Positions 45,058 through 56,938 of a DNA stretch of 64,000 nucleotides are shown here, one piece after another. Source of the stretch: Ananas comosus (Eukaryota > Streptophyta > Magnoliopsida > Poales > Bromeliaceae); NCBI RefSeq assembly GCF_001540865.1, contig NC_033621.1, positions 8,265,537 through 8,329,536 of the forward strand, given 5' to 3'. The notes below the pieces were generated by a model, which was not told where the DNA came from, ran no database searches, and was given only the letters and a program-made list of their open reading frames with translations. Each line of letters opens with the position of its first letter. The first letter of the stretch is position 1. Both the position numbers and the translations under genes were made by a program.

Positions 45058-46103
45058 CTGGACCTAAAGGTCCGATAAATAATAAAGTGCAAGCCTATTC
45101 TACATTTATACAACAACTATGCAATGTAAGTAACAAGTATGCATATGCGAACCGTAAACAAAGGCAACCAAATGTAGACACTAAGATACTGATATATAAG
45201 TGTAAGAGAAGAGAAGAGGACAGTGAAACGATCTCACCGACTACCAGCTCGAAGCACCCATCTGTAAACTATAAATCTTGTGGTTTAGGAAGCACAAAAC
45301 CTTCCGTCGGACCTATGAAAGATCCACTAAGTCAAGTTCTACCCTTAGGTCCCTTACACGAACCCAACTAAACCAACCATAACTCATAACATAGGATAGA
45401 AGGTTTACAAAAACCAAAGCCTTAACAATTGTCGAAAATTTTGAAAACTCGTCGGAAGGTCTCCGGAACCCTCAAACCACTCCGAAAATTCCCCAATTCC
45501 TTCCATAACTATTTGTTGTCACTAAACACACCAAAACAAGTGCCCGAACGACAACAATCCTCACCAAAAACTAAAAGACCAACTATACAGAAATCTGCCG
45601 AACCGGATTTTCGAAACCGTCGAATCCGGCTTTGAAACCTTTCTTCCGCTAAACTACCACCTCCAAACTTCGAGGATGGCAATACCAACCAGCAAATAAG
45701 GCTTGGTAGGGTTTTCAAGCTATCCACAAAACTAGAACACCAAAACCCACCAAATAACTTGTGTCCGATCAGTGAATTTCCATCGAACGACGCTGTAGGA
45801 CCACATTTAAACTCCGCAACGGCTCTGAACCTTTGACAATCAATCAAGAGGTTGTTAATAGTGACTTCACGTTGTTTGGGGTAGCACACAGAGTCCCCAA
45901 AGCGTAAAACATGCAAACATAACATCTAAAACGTAAATTACACATTAAACAATACATAGAGAGGAGATTAAGGCTCGTTACCACGATCCATATCGCAACG
46001 GACCCTACTAACCAGTTTATTTGACTTGTCTGGATGTTCCAAGACTCGTGCTCGCTATCTAGAGCGCAACCAACGGTCGGAGAGCCCTGAAACAATGAGA
46101 AAT

Positions 46104-48223
46104 TGTCACGTCCCGCGACCGCCTATTTGGCCGGTTCAAGTACGTCTACAGACATCGAACGGACCGAACCTCCCCTGTCCGCCCAAGTCTCCACAACAAT
46201 AAAGCATGTATAAAGCATTTGCCTAGGAATAATTATAATATACATGGCTTACTCGAGGGCAAACAACAACCAAACAAGTGAAAGTAAACTAGCTATTATA
46301 ACCATCCATTGTAACTTGATCTCTTTGAACCAAACACAAGGCTTATAAATTTTACTTACATTCATTTTTCCAATATACATACATAATCATCTCTCAAATG
46401 AAACCATTACATATTTGTTTCACCAACCACAATAGATGAAATACACAAGATGCCTCTATACTCAATGGCGGTGCGCAATCTAGTGCGAGATATCCATGCC
46501 GCGATCCTCGACCGCCCCGCTCGCGCTAGGATCTGTAAATATGGTGGGATGAGAACTACAAGAAAGTTCCCAGTGGGTTCGGCCGCCGACCCCGCCGACT
46601 CACCAACTAGATCTACTCAGTCATATGTAGGAAAAGAAGAGATAGATAGCAAACCATACTAATGCTACTACAAGGCCTGTACAAGAACTAAACAACAAAT
46701 AATATGTTCATTATGCATGCATGCCACTCACCAAACCAAATCCTTTTCTATCGGGGAGAATTCCGTGACCACCCGACGGGACTATCTAAATCTGTGCTTT
46801 TATCCAATCATCTTCGTTAACTCATAGTTAACCCCAATTCACCATACCAAATCCTTTTCTGTCGGGGAGAATTCTGCTATAACCCGACAGGACCGTCTAC
46901 TGGAGAGAATTCCGCTACAACCCAGTTGGTGACCACTCCAGAGTTCACCGCTTGAGGTGGAGCGACCACCCTTAAGCATATAGACCAAATGTGAGTATAA
47001 TCCAATCCTCAACTTTGAGGATACCTTGCCATTAATGCCACAATGCTCATAAGGTTTTACCTTGTCTAGCATACCATATTTTCATGTGCTATTCATATCT
47101 TCTAGTATCAATGTCACATTTGTTTACTAATGTCATAGTCAACATTCATTTCATACATTTATAGGGTTTCTATATGCATGTCCACTAACAATTCATATGT
47201 TCTTTTACATTGAAAACATACAAAGATTCCATACCATAGCCACACATCTCAATAACCCTACCATGCATGAATGCCACAAGTATACATATATGCTCAAGAA
47301 AGGCGACATAGACATAACGAGAAATTTAATGATTTCGGATAGCACCGCCCACCTTGTAGTAATGCCGGAAGGCTACAACTCAAGTTTCACAATTTATGGT
47401 CGCCGATTTTCCTCGACCTACGGCAAACGAAGCCGGAATGAGGTTTTTCCCCAATATCTCGAAGTAGACTCGTCGGAACTTCAATCCGAGTCTCCCAACG
47501 CGTCAGTTTATCCACCAATCAAAGCTACAAAAATTCAAACCTAAGTTAGATCTCATATTTTACAAAACCCTCTTTCTAACCCTAGGGTTTTTGCTTGATA
47601 CCCAACACACTCTATTCTTGGAATTTCTTAGCATAGATAGCTCTAGAAATCCAAGAGAACTCCAAAAACCACCAAATTAAGGAATCTAAACCAAACCCTA
47701 ACCTCAAAACCTTTAAAACCCTACAAGGCTTACCTCAACTCCAAGCTTTTCTCCATACTATGCTTGTAGAAGAAGGTAGCTTCACCTCCAAGTTAACTCC
47801 TCTCCACCAATCTCCACCTCTTGGAGCAAACCCTAAGAGAGAGAGAGACTTAGAGTGAAAAAGAGAACTCTCATATGTTGGGTGTGTGTGAGGGGAATGA
47901 GGGAAATGGGTTTAGAACCCATCATATAAACACTCTCACAACACAATTGCACATAGCCCCTCACACAAGTGACAATTCTACTCAACCCCACCATTCACGC
48001 GTACGGGGTCCGGACCTTGCACTCAGGATCCGGACCCCGAGAGCATTTCCAGCACGAAAAGAGCTGGAATTTTTCCAGCTTGCTCTCCATGGTCCAAACC
48101 ACCTATCTAATGTATTTCAAAACACTCGGAATAATTAAGGGACCTCACCATCCCGTCCACTACCACATTTCGGTCAATTTGACAAAAGTTCGATACAACT
48201 CGTCGGGGATTCGGTATGTTACA
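46104..48223 (-). repeat. Solo LTR R3, 2.12 kb, reverse orientation
   Basis: It begins TGTCACGTCCCGCG and ends GGTATGTTACA. The flanks gaaat (46099-46103) and gaaag (48224-48228) match at 4 of 5 bases, acceptable for an aged duplication. It shows the usual reverse-LTR order: a cccagtgggttcggcc block (46567), cccgac/gac blocks (46760-46990), a CT/GA-rich leader (47815-47870) and a palindromic gtccggac site pair (48008-48042). It is the same family as F2. Confidence 0.8.
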
Positions 48224-50209
48224 GAAAGTCCAACAGTGCTTAATCCCGGAAGCGACCGAGTTCGTCGCACTCATCGAAACCTCGTTGATCGTAGCGAAGG
48301 TGAGCACGACACTCCACAAGATCCCAGGAGTGCGGTCCTCACGCTTCGAGTGCTCTCCAAAGTCTTCGGTGGCCGAAAAATCAAGATCGCGCAAGATCAG
48401 CCTTAAGGAACCAAGCTCGTAGTGCTAGGGCTTCCTGTAGCTAACGGCCAGCGGCATGACAGGATAGGCCCAGGCCAGGGAAGGTTTGCCACACCCAGAA
48501 GAGGTAGTCGGAACCTTTGGCCGGTGGCAGGATGTTGTGGTGGCGTGACGACTAGGACCTGCGGCTAGGGCAAAGCCCAAACGCTGCTGCTGCGGCTCGA
48601 GGCTCCCACCGCCGCCAAGAGTCTGCGGCCTTACCCTTGGCCGCGGCGGCTCCCTATGGGGTATGGGTGCTATAAAGACTGAGAATTTGACAGTGTAGCT
48701 AAACTCTCTGTTGACGATATTTATGTGTGTAATTTAATTACATAAGCACTCATCAAGTTTCAGAAAAAAAACGAGTTAGGATGGAGAAGTTACGTGACTT
48801 TTACTAATCACTTAAGGTAAATAGTAACTTGAGTTTTCCGGAGAGGCCAATTAGTGGAGATGGCTTTTGGTACGTATTGGACTCCATTCATAGTGATCCA
48901 ATAGCTCGTTTTTAATGATTCGACTGTCCTAGACCCAATGGCACCGATGGATTTAGGTTTTGATGCACGATTTTCCAGGAAGAGGAATTTATCGTAAAAA
49001 AGGGGTTTTGGAGAATCGGAGACAGGATGGCTTTCACGGAACTCCTGATATCGCGCGTTGATCGAGGATGGGTCGAAATTGGCAAAACGAAAAATCCGCA
49101 AAAACACCCTATATTTTATGTGCCATTTTGCATGATTTCGTACGCAGAGGTACATCCGCGCGAATTTCTCGAGCTGTGAAGGACTTGGTTAAAAATATTG
49201 ACCAGTGGTGGACTTATTTGTAATTTACCACCTTATATATAGAGGCTAGCTTAGAGGAAACCCCAACCCAGCTAACCCTAGCCCCAGCTGAAACCCTAGC
49301 CGCCTCCCTTGCTTCCCCCTGCCTTAGCCACGTGCACCCCCGCCGCCTGCGCACGCCGCCGGCCGCGGGAATCGGCCGTTTCTTTCTCGCTAGCACCCTT
49401 CCACCTTCAACTTCCTCTACATTGGCTGAGCTGCCTCTTTGGAGGCTCATTGTCCTCGGGATCCTCCCCTGGCCGTGCCTCCGGCGACCTTCACCACCGG
49501 TCGCCCATGTCTGCGGGAGCCACCGTCGTCGTTTCGGCAGCTCGCGGCCAACCCGAGCTAGCTCGGGCCGAGCCCAGGCCAGCCCTCAGCCTGTGCGCCG
49601 CCGCCTTGGGCCACCTGCATTGCCCTCCTCTGACCTCCGACGACCTCTCGCCGTCGCCCCGTTGCTCCCCCAACCGTCGCCTTGGCCGCTGCGACCTGCT
49701 GTGCCCAAGCCAAGCCGGTGAAGGCTCGGGATGCTCCAGCGCCGCCGCCGCTACCTTCCTCCGCCAGCCGGCGTGAGCGCCGGCTCCGCCTGGCCGGCCG
49801 TACTCGTCCCCCGCTAGCTCCCGCGCCGCCGGAGCTCCTTGTGGGCCAGACCTAGGCCATGCTCTCCTCGATTTGCTACGGCTAGGGCATCAGCCCGTCG
49901 TCACCGCTGCCTTCCGTCACCAGCCGACGCACGCCCCAGCCTCCCTCCATCGCCTACACCAGCCTGCCACCGGCATGCCCACCGCCCGGCCGCCGTCGGC
50001 CTTGTCATGGTCTCCCTATTGCCCGGTGAGCTTTATTTTAGCCTATTTGTGCACTATTTGAGGTTGCATTCACTGTTTCGGCAACTCGGGGCTGTTCCAA
50101 TAGAGGTGAGCACGATGATCGTCGTTCAGTTCTGATCACAGTGCTCACCTCATTTGGGGTCAACAAGCACTGGATGAGCAAATTAGAAGCGTTTTAGTTT
50201 CAGCGCACA
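48224..50209. other. Unassigned region with TATA box and GC-rich block
   Basis: 48224-48660 and 48661-49220 show no recognisable coding domain. A strong TATA box (ttatatatagagg, about 49232) is followed by aaccctagc-type leader sequence and a GC-rich block (49250-50030). That block is open in several frames at once, which indicates composition rather than a gene. It looks like the transcribed part of another LTR-type repeat. The segment joins the integrase fragment at ~50210 without a clear boundary. Confidence 0.4.
49232..49244 (+). promoter_or_regulatory. TATA box, probably of an LTR
   Basis: ttatatatagagg, followed within ~35 bp by the repeated aaccctagcc leader typical of plant LTR transcripts. 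Confidence 0.5.
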
Positions 50210-50535
50210 GGGTTCGCTCACCGTGCACCTTATGCTCTACATCTAGGAGGTACAAAGATGTACAAGGATTTGAAGCTACTTCATTGGTGGCCCGAAATGA
50301 AAAAGGACGTTGGCGAGTTTGTAGCTCGATGTTTAACTTGTCAGCGAATGAAAACTGATCACTCCGCGGGAAAACTTCAGAGTTTATCTATTCCCGTGTG
50401 GAAGTGGAAGAAGATCACCATGGACTTTGTTATGGGATTGTCTCATTCACAGGCCGGGCATGATACTATTTGGGTGATCGTGGATAGGCTGACGAAATCG
50501 GCTCATTTTATTTCTATTCACACGACTTGGACAAG
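50210..50535 (+). pseudogene. Ty3/gypsy integrase fragment
   Basis: An open frame continues upstream of ATG 50258. It shows AHRAPYALHLGGTKMYK, LHWWPEMKKDV and CLTCQRMK of the HHCC zinc finger. The start of the catalytic core follows (MDFVMGLSHS with the first Asp, WVIVDRLTKSAHF). It is closely related to the integrase of the Tekay-type element at 56940-57260. It is cut inside HTTWT by LTR insertion at 50536. The rest of this older element is not visible on the left. Confidence 0.85.
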
Positions 50536-53095
50536 TGTGAGATATCGAGATTCGACGATATTGGCTAACTTTGGCCAAATGGGCCAAAGTGGGCGATTGA
50601 GCGGTTTGGACCAGTTCCATTCGGCATTCCAACAAGTTTGGAAGAGCAAAAATGAGTTTTAAAAGTGTTGGAATGGTTTTGACAGCGATCGGCGCGAAGT
50701 GGAGCCGAAACAGAGTGAAAACAGCATTCTGGAGCTGCTGTACCGGTACAAGGGTGATGGCTGCACCGGTACAGCCATCGCAACTCTCGGGTTTTGGAGG
50801 GCTCCAGGTGCTGTACCGGTACAAGGGGCTTGTACCGGTACAAACCCGACGAAACCGAGACCTGAGCTCTCGGGTTTGCTCTCGGTTTTGGCTGTCTGCC
50901 AGGCCTTGTACCGGTACAAGAACCCGTGTACCGGTACAAGGAGCCCGAAACAGCAGGATGACTTTGGAAAAAATAGAAAAGTTGAGGGGCTCTTTTGGAT
51001 ATTGTTACAATAGAGGTCTTATACACCTCTCTCAGCCACTCCCTCTCACACTTAGCCTCTCTCTCTCCCTCTCACATAGCTCTCTCTCTCTCTCTAACCG
51101 TAAGAAGAAGAAAAGGAGAAGAAGAAAGAAGGAGAGAAAGAAGGAGAAAGGAAGAAGGAAAAGGAGGAGAAGATCAAGGAGAAGGAAACGAACCTCTCTC
51201 CCTCCACGTTTTCAAGCTAGGGCTTGCTTTGGAGCAAACCCTAGAGGTAAGCCTAAACCCTAAACATGAAATTTCTAGGGTTTGTAGCTTTTTGTTGGTT
51301 TTGATGTATCAAATGGAGCCTAATGAGCTTAGAGAACATGGATTTAGCTCACAATGAAGCTAGAAACCATTGCTTCCCATGGGTGATAAACCTAGGGCTT
51401 GATTTTGAAATTTTTGAAAATATGAGGGATTGATCTCTTTTGATAGGTTAGAAATCTAATTTCTATGCTCCCGAACGCGTAGACGAAGACAGTTCGTCGA
51501 TCCGTCGAGCGAGTGCGGAGATATAGCCGATTTGGGTGCTCTAGGGTTCGTTTTGACCCAAGGTGTTGAAGCGGCGCACGTGGACCGCGACGCCGAGTTT
51601 CTTAGCTTTACGGTACTACCACGAGGTGGGTGGTGACCATCCCGACGCAATCGGGCTACCTTCTATGTCTAAGTTTTAAAAGTTGATCTAATTGCATATT
51701 GTACATATTCATATAGGGCTAGAGATGGACTGTTGCTTATAATTGCATGTTAGTAGCTTAATGTATCTTGCTTAGTTGGTTCATGATCTAGTATGCATGA
51801 TGATTATATGATGAAAACTCTATGATAAAAACCTAGACCCTATGTGAGATGATTAATACTTATGTTGCTAAAGAACTAGTATGATGTAACTAGTGTTAAT
51901 GATGAGTCTAAATGACGAGTGGCATCTAGTTAGAAAACTATGATGAGTGGCATATGATTGTTGATGACCTTGATATGAGAACATTAGTGTAGTTGAGACA
52001 CTATGAGATTGGGTACAAGTATACCTTGATTCCATCATGAGATTACCCTTAGAGGGTAGGTTGCTGCTGTTCGTGAGTTGATCGTGCTCACATAGCCTGT
52101 CTGCGCTTGGAGGGGTCGCTCCCCACAAGCTGTGCACTCCGGAGGTTGGTCACTAGAGAGACAGTCAGTGTGCTGTCTGGACGGTCAGTGTGCTGTCCGC
52201 AGGCGGTCTCGGGGAGTAGTTCAGTGAGACTTTCCCTATGAGATTTACACGTGAGTGATGCTTGTGAACCACGAGTTTACCTCGAGATTTGGTTACCTAT
52301 TGAGTCATGCTCATTATTATTGCTCATGATAGCTAGCTTTCATAGTTGTTGTTGTTCATAGTTGCTTACTTACCCAGTTTTACTTATTGTTCATGCATCC
52401 ATGATATCAGATTGAGGCATAGCTTGATAGACCTGTTTTACATACCCGCTTTCAGTTCAGTTTAGCTTTATATATACTGCATATATATATCTCTCTATGC
52501 CTGCTTAAGACCTAATGGGTAGATCGGCAGAGTCGGCGGCCGAACCCACTGGGAACTATTCGTAGTTCTCACACCCCACGTTGCAGGTGCTAGTTCGAGC
52601 GTCCCGACCGAGCGGGAGGATCGCGGCAAGGGCTTTGGGCCCTAACGGTATCAGTTGATAGCTTACTCTCCTACTTGCACTAGTTCGCCCTGCTTTTACA
52701 TTTTGAGAGTAGATGTTGTATAGGGTGAGGTTTTGGAGAGCATATGATGTATTTACATTTTAGAAAAAAATGCAAGTTGTATTAAATGATTAAAGTTTTA
52801 ATGATATCGAAAGAGGTTAAATGTCTCAAATAGTTAAGTTTCTCTCTTTTGAATACTTGTATACCGTTTACTTGTATCGCTTGCTCTTGTTGATAAATAG
52901 CACTGTTTGTACTCTCGATTATCGTTGTTTGATTGTGTATGAATTCAAGTTGTATTCCTGGGGACTTGTTGTACACAATCCGGTTGGTTAGCCTTGGGCG
53001 GACAGGAGAGACTCTGTCCGTTCGGCATCACGCACGCCGCCCTCGAAATGGACCAAATTGGTACCATTTTCGGGCCGTGCGGTTGGGGCGTGAGA
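50536..53095 (+). repeat. 5' LTR of Tekay-type element
   Basis: About 2.56 kb, beginning TGTGAGATATC and ending ggggcgtgaga (probably originally gtgaca). It has a palindrome array (50739-50941), a CT then GAA tract (51020-51190), gtggcat blocks and the cactgggaactatt block (52546). It matches the 3' LTR copy from 58264 at nearly every base in the overlap before the GA tract. Confidence 0.85.
50739..50941. repeat. TGTACCGGTACA palindrome array in Tekay LTR
   Basis: Six sites. Five have the perfect GTACCGGTAC core and one reads gcaccggtac. The 3' LTR array (58467-58670) also has six, with one gtactggtac. Spacing is irregular (about 17-75 bp). Confidence 0.9.
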
Positions 53096-53099
53096 GTTG

Positions 53100-53111
53100 T
53101 GGTATCAGAGC
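53100..53111 (+). promoter_or_regulatory. Primer-binding site of Tekay-type element
   Basis: tggtatcagagc, the perfect initiator-Met type PBS, lies 4 bp after the LTR end. Confidence 0.9.
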
Positions 53112-53461
53112 AAGTTAAGAGCAAGCAAAAGAGAGAGTCTAGGATGACCTAGGAGACTCTAGGTTGGTTAACCCTAAGGTTATAGGTGCGTGAGTGCGAC
53201 GTGAACCTATGACGCGGCGGAAGCTAAATGATTGTGTTTGGAGTTGGTGTTGTTACTCTAGTTATGGCTAGAGATGATTCAAGTGGTATTAATTTTTGGC
53301 TTGAGGTGATTGTGTTGGCGGCCGACAACACGATGCCGAAAGTCAAGAACTAAGACATTTGCAAGCTACCGCCTGATTGATGTCGTTTAATCGTTATGTT
53401 TCGCAATCACGACGATGTTGTTGGGTTAAGTAATTAACCAACTGTTTGCGTTTCAGAAGCT
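53112..53461 (+). other. Leader between PBS and gag of Tekay-type element
   Basis: 350 bp. It contains a gttggcggccgacaac block that also occurs in the leaders of elements A (20079) and D (32941). No ORF. Confidence 0.6.
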
Positions 53462-56400
53462 ATGGCACCAAAGAGACGCTACGTGCGTAGGACCGCTCCG
53501 GTACCACCTCGAGAGGTGCCCGGGCCAGCCGTACCTCCAGTGGCGCCAGGGCCAGCTGGGCCTACTAAGGTGCAGGAGTTGCGAGCGCAGGTTGCGGCGC
53601 TCACAGGACGGTTCGATAGGCTCCAGGAGCTATTGGAGCAGCAGGCTGTGGCGGCGGCTGCGGCGGCAGGTCTAGGCCGCGGTCCGCCTGCACTTTCGGC
53701 TCGTGCCCCTGATGCCGCCGAGGGTGCGGGTGGCGTTTCGGTTCCGGTGGCGGCGCAACCCCCACCGGTGGATATTCCTCTGGCTAGTTCGAGTTCTCCC
53801 ACCCCCGCAATGGCGGCTGAGGAGGCGGAGCGTGAGCGCGGCTACGTGGCGCTCACGAGGTTCACGAAGTTTCGCCCGCCTACCTTCGACGGAGAGGTGG
53901 TGGATCCAGCGACGGTGGAGTCTTGGCTGACAGCTATGGAGACTCTATTTGAGGACATCTTCACCTTGGAGAAGGACATGGTGAACTTGACCGCGCATTG
54001 CTTCGAGAAGCGGGCCAGGACTTGGTGGAGGAGGGTCAAGCAGGACCGATCCCCGGAGCTTCCCCCGATCGATTGGGCGGAGTTCCGCAAGCTAATGTTC
54101 GCCGAGTACTTCCCCGACAGTGATAAGAGAAAGATGCGGGAAGATTTTCGCAAGCTCAAGCAAGGCAACCGCACGGTTCGGGAGTACGAGCGGGAGTTCA
54201 CCCATCTCCTGAGTTGTGTCCCGGACGTGGCGACGACAGAGCAGGACCGGGCGGATTGTTTTGTTCGAGGACTCCGGCCCGGAGTATTCAAGTTGGTGCA
54301 TGCCTTCAAGTTCCACACTTTGGCGGGGGCATTAGACCGCGCATTATGGGTCGAGCACGGGAACGCTTGCGAGCGTGAGGACCGTGAGGCGTTCGACAAG
54401 GATAAAGGCAAGAAGAGGCAGGGCGGTGGCTCGGGGGGACAGTCTAGCTCCAAGAGGCCCCCGAAGTATCCACGCTCTCAGCCTAAGGGTCGTGGTGCAG
54501 TGCGATGCGTCTTTTGCGGCGGGGACCACCGACCGGGTGTATGTGAGCATCGCCGTGGGAGGTGCTTCAAGTGCGGGCAAGCGGGGCATGTCATCCGCGA
54601 CTGTCCTCAGGGAGGAGCTTTGCCCGCTATGTCGACTGCATCGGCCCCGGCGGTTCCAGCTCGCTATGCTCTGCCCCCTCCTGCAGTATCTACTGGGCGA
54701 GCGGCGGCGCCACGCCAACCAGAGCCTGCACGATCTGCGCCGAGCGGGAGGATGTATGCTGCACCCGTGCACATTGAGGAGCCTTCTGAGGCCGGCGAGC
54801 GCAACGTTGTGGCAGGTATAATTTTGGTTAAAGGTGTTCGAGCTAGAGCTTTGTTTGATACCGGCGCATCACACTCATTTATTAGTCGATCATTCGCACA
54901 AGCACATGATATCGAGTATCGTCTAGGGGAGCACGTTTGGCATGTTGAGGGCCCCGGGCGATCATTTATGGTTAGGAAACGATGTTTGGCATGTCCAGTG
55001 CAAGTGAATGACTGGGTTATGCCGGTCGACTTGTTGGTGCTCAAAAGGTTGAAGGAATTTGACATCATATTGGGCATGGATTGGCTCTCGAAGTACTATG
55101 TGTCGATCGACTGCCCGACTCGAGTTGTCACATTTCGGGAGCCGGGTCAAGAAGAGTTCACCTATCGAGCTTGCAAGAGCTCGTGCTTCGCCGCGACGGT
55201 ATCGGCGACTAGAGCAAGGAAGTTGGTGAACAGCGGTTGCACAGCCTATTTGGCGACCGTTGTGGAGATTGATCGAGTGGTTCCGACCCTCGAGGAGTTG
55301 GCGGTTGTGCGAGAGTTCCCTGATGTGTTTCCCGCGGAGCTACCGGGTATGCCTCCAGACCGGGAGATCGAGTTCATGATTGACTTGGTTCCCGGGACGG
55401 CACCGATTTCTAAGGCCCCGTATCGCATGGCGCCGGCCGAGCTAAGGGAGTTGAGAGATCAATTACAGGATCTTCTCGACAAGGAATTCATTAGGCCGAG
55501 CGTTTCGCCGTGGGGTGCCCCGGTATTATTTGTGCGCAAGAAAGATGGATCTTTTCGACTCTGCGTGGATTACCGCGAGTTGAACAAGGTCACGGTGAAG
55601 AACAAGTACCCGCTACCCCGTATTGATGACTTGTTTGATCAGTTGCAAGGGTCGCGAGTGTATTCTAAGATCGACCTTCAGTCCGGCTATCACCAGTTAA
55701 AGATCAAGCCGGAAGATGTTCAAAAGACGGCGTTTCGCACGCGTTATGGACACTACAAATTCACGGTGATGCCGTTTGGGCTCACGAATGCCCCGGCAGC
55801 GTTCATGAGCTTGATGAACCGAGTGTTCCAGGAATGCTTGGACCGATTTGTCGTGGTCTTCATAAACGACATTTTGATGTATTCGCGTAGCGACGAGAAG
55901 CACGCGGAGCATTTGCGCACAGTACTTCGAATCCTTCGGGAGAAGAAGTTGTACGCAAAGCTGAAGAAATGCGACTTTTGGCTTCGAGAGGTCGCGTTTC
56001 TCGGGCATTTTATTTCCAAGGGTGGTGTTTTAGTTGACCCGAGGAAAGTGGAGGCTATTGAGAATTGGCCGCGCCCGACGAATGTTACCGAGGTCCGTAG
56101 TTTTGTGGGCCTAGCCGGTTATTATCGACGGTTTGTGGAGGGGTTCTCAAAGATTGTGACTCCACTTACCCGCTTGACACAAAAGGGCACCAAGTTTGTT
56201 TGGAGCGACGAGTGTGACCGGAGTTTTAAAGAGTTGAAGCAAAGGTTAACTTCTCCGGTACTCGCCTTACCGGTGCAGGGGCAGGACTACGTCGTCTACA
56301 GTGATGCTTCTTATCTGGGCTTGGGGTGTGTGCTGATGCAGGGCGGGAAGGTTATCGCTTATGCATCCCGTCAGCTGAAGAGTTATGAAAAGAACTACCC

Positions 56401-56938
56401 CATTCATGATCTAGAGTTGGCGGCGGTGATTTTTGCCTTAAAGCTTTGGAGACATTATTTATATGGTGCTCATTGCGAGATCTACACCGACCATAAGAGC
56501 TTGAAGTATCTGTTCATACAGAAAGAGCTCAATATGCGTCAGCGGTGGTGGTTGGAGCTATTGAAGAATTATGATGTTGATATCCTTTACCACCCCGGGA
56601 AGGCAAATGTGGTCGCGGATGCGCTGAGTAGGAAGACGGCGAAGAACCTCGCTTTTGATGTTACCCAGCAAACATCCCTATGGCTGGATATGGAGCGATT
56701 GGACCTTGAAGTGGTCGCTCCTGAGGTCCCGACTCAGTTGATGGCACTCGTTGTCCAACCGACCTTGTTGGAAAGGATCAAGGATCTGCAACCTGCGGAC
56801 CCAGAACTCCAAAAGGTACGGCGAAATATCGAGGAAGGTCATGGCGGCGAGTTCAATGTAGACGCCAATGGTACGCTTCGGTTTCGGAACCGAAGGTGTG
56901 TACCTGCTGATGAGGAGCTTCGCAAGCTTATACTCTAG
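53462..56938 (+). pseudogene. gag-pol: Gag-protease-RT-RNase H polyprotein, Tekay-type
   Basis: ATG 53462, 1158 codons to TAG 56936. The N-terminus is Pro/Ala-rich, and the gag core lies at about residues 120-310. Zinc knuckles are [13 protein letters not shown] and [14 protein letters not shown] (~350-383). The protease has [11 protein letters not shown] (~463-473) and IILGMDW (~534). The RT runs from ~590 with [20 protein letters not shown] (~700). Its active site reads FIND at 800-803 instead of F/Y-x-DD: codon AAC at 55865-55867 replaces an Asp codon by a G-to-A change. RNase H has YSDAS (~943) and [11 protein letters not shown] (~1006), then VVADALSRK. The TAG stops translation just before the integrase zinc finger, and the same frame continues past it. 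RT activity is expected to be lost. Confidence 0.9.

Larger units (their letters stand above)
38626..46103 (-). repeat. Older LTR-like host (H) of the copia element
   Basis: It starts TGTCACCTCCCGGACC, resembling a reverse-oriented LTR end. It continues to 39859 and, after the copia insertion, from 45063 to 46103 where R3 begins. The ctgga duplication shows that 39859 and 45063 were adjacent. It contains no recognisable ORF. The far end is not identified. Confidence 0.4.

Noticed and set aside
45509..45925. 138-codon minus-strand ORF
   Set aside because: No recognisable domain; lies in LTR-like host sequence H next to the copia insertion.
48808..49155. 115-codon minus-strand ORF
   Set aside because: No family motifs and no supporting promoter or splice structure; probably chance.
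49309..49776. GC-rich ORFs (155 and 129 codons) after a TATA box, as a possible host gene
   Set aside because: Several frames are open at once, the translation is Pro/Arg/Ser-rich without a domain, and the context is LTR-like leader sequence. GC composition explains the openness.
50447..51026. ORFs with repeated 'LYRYKP' and 'PVPVQ' peptides here and in LTR A and the 3' Tekay LTR
   Set aside because: The repeated peptides are translations of the TGTACCGGTACA palindromes; frames are open on both strands and not conserved.
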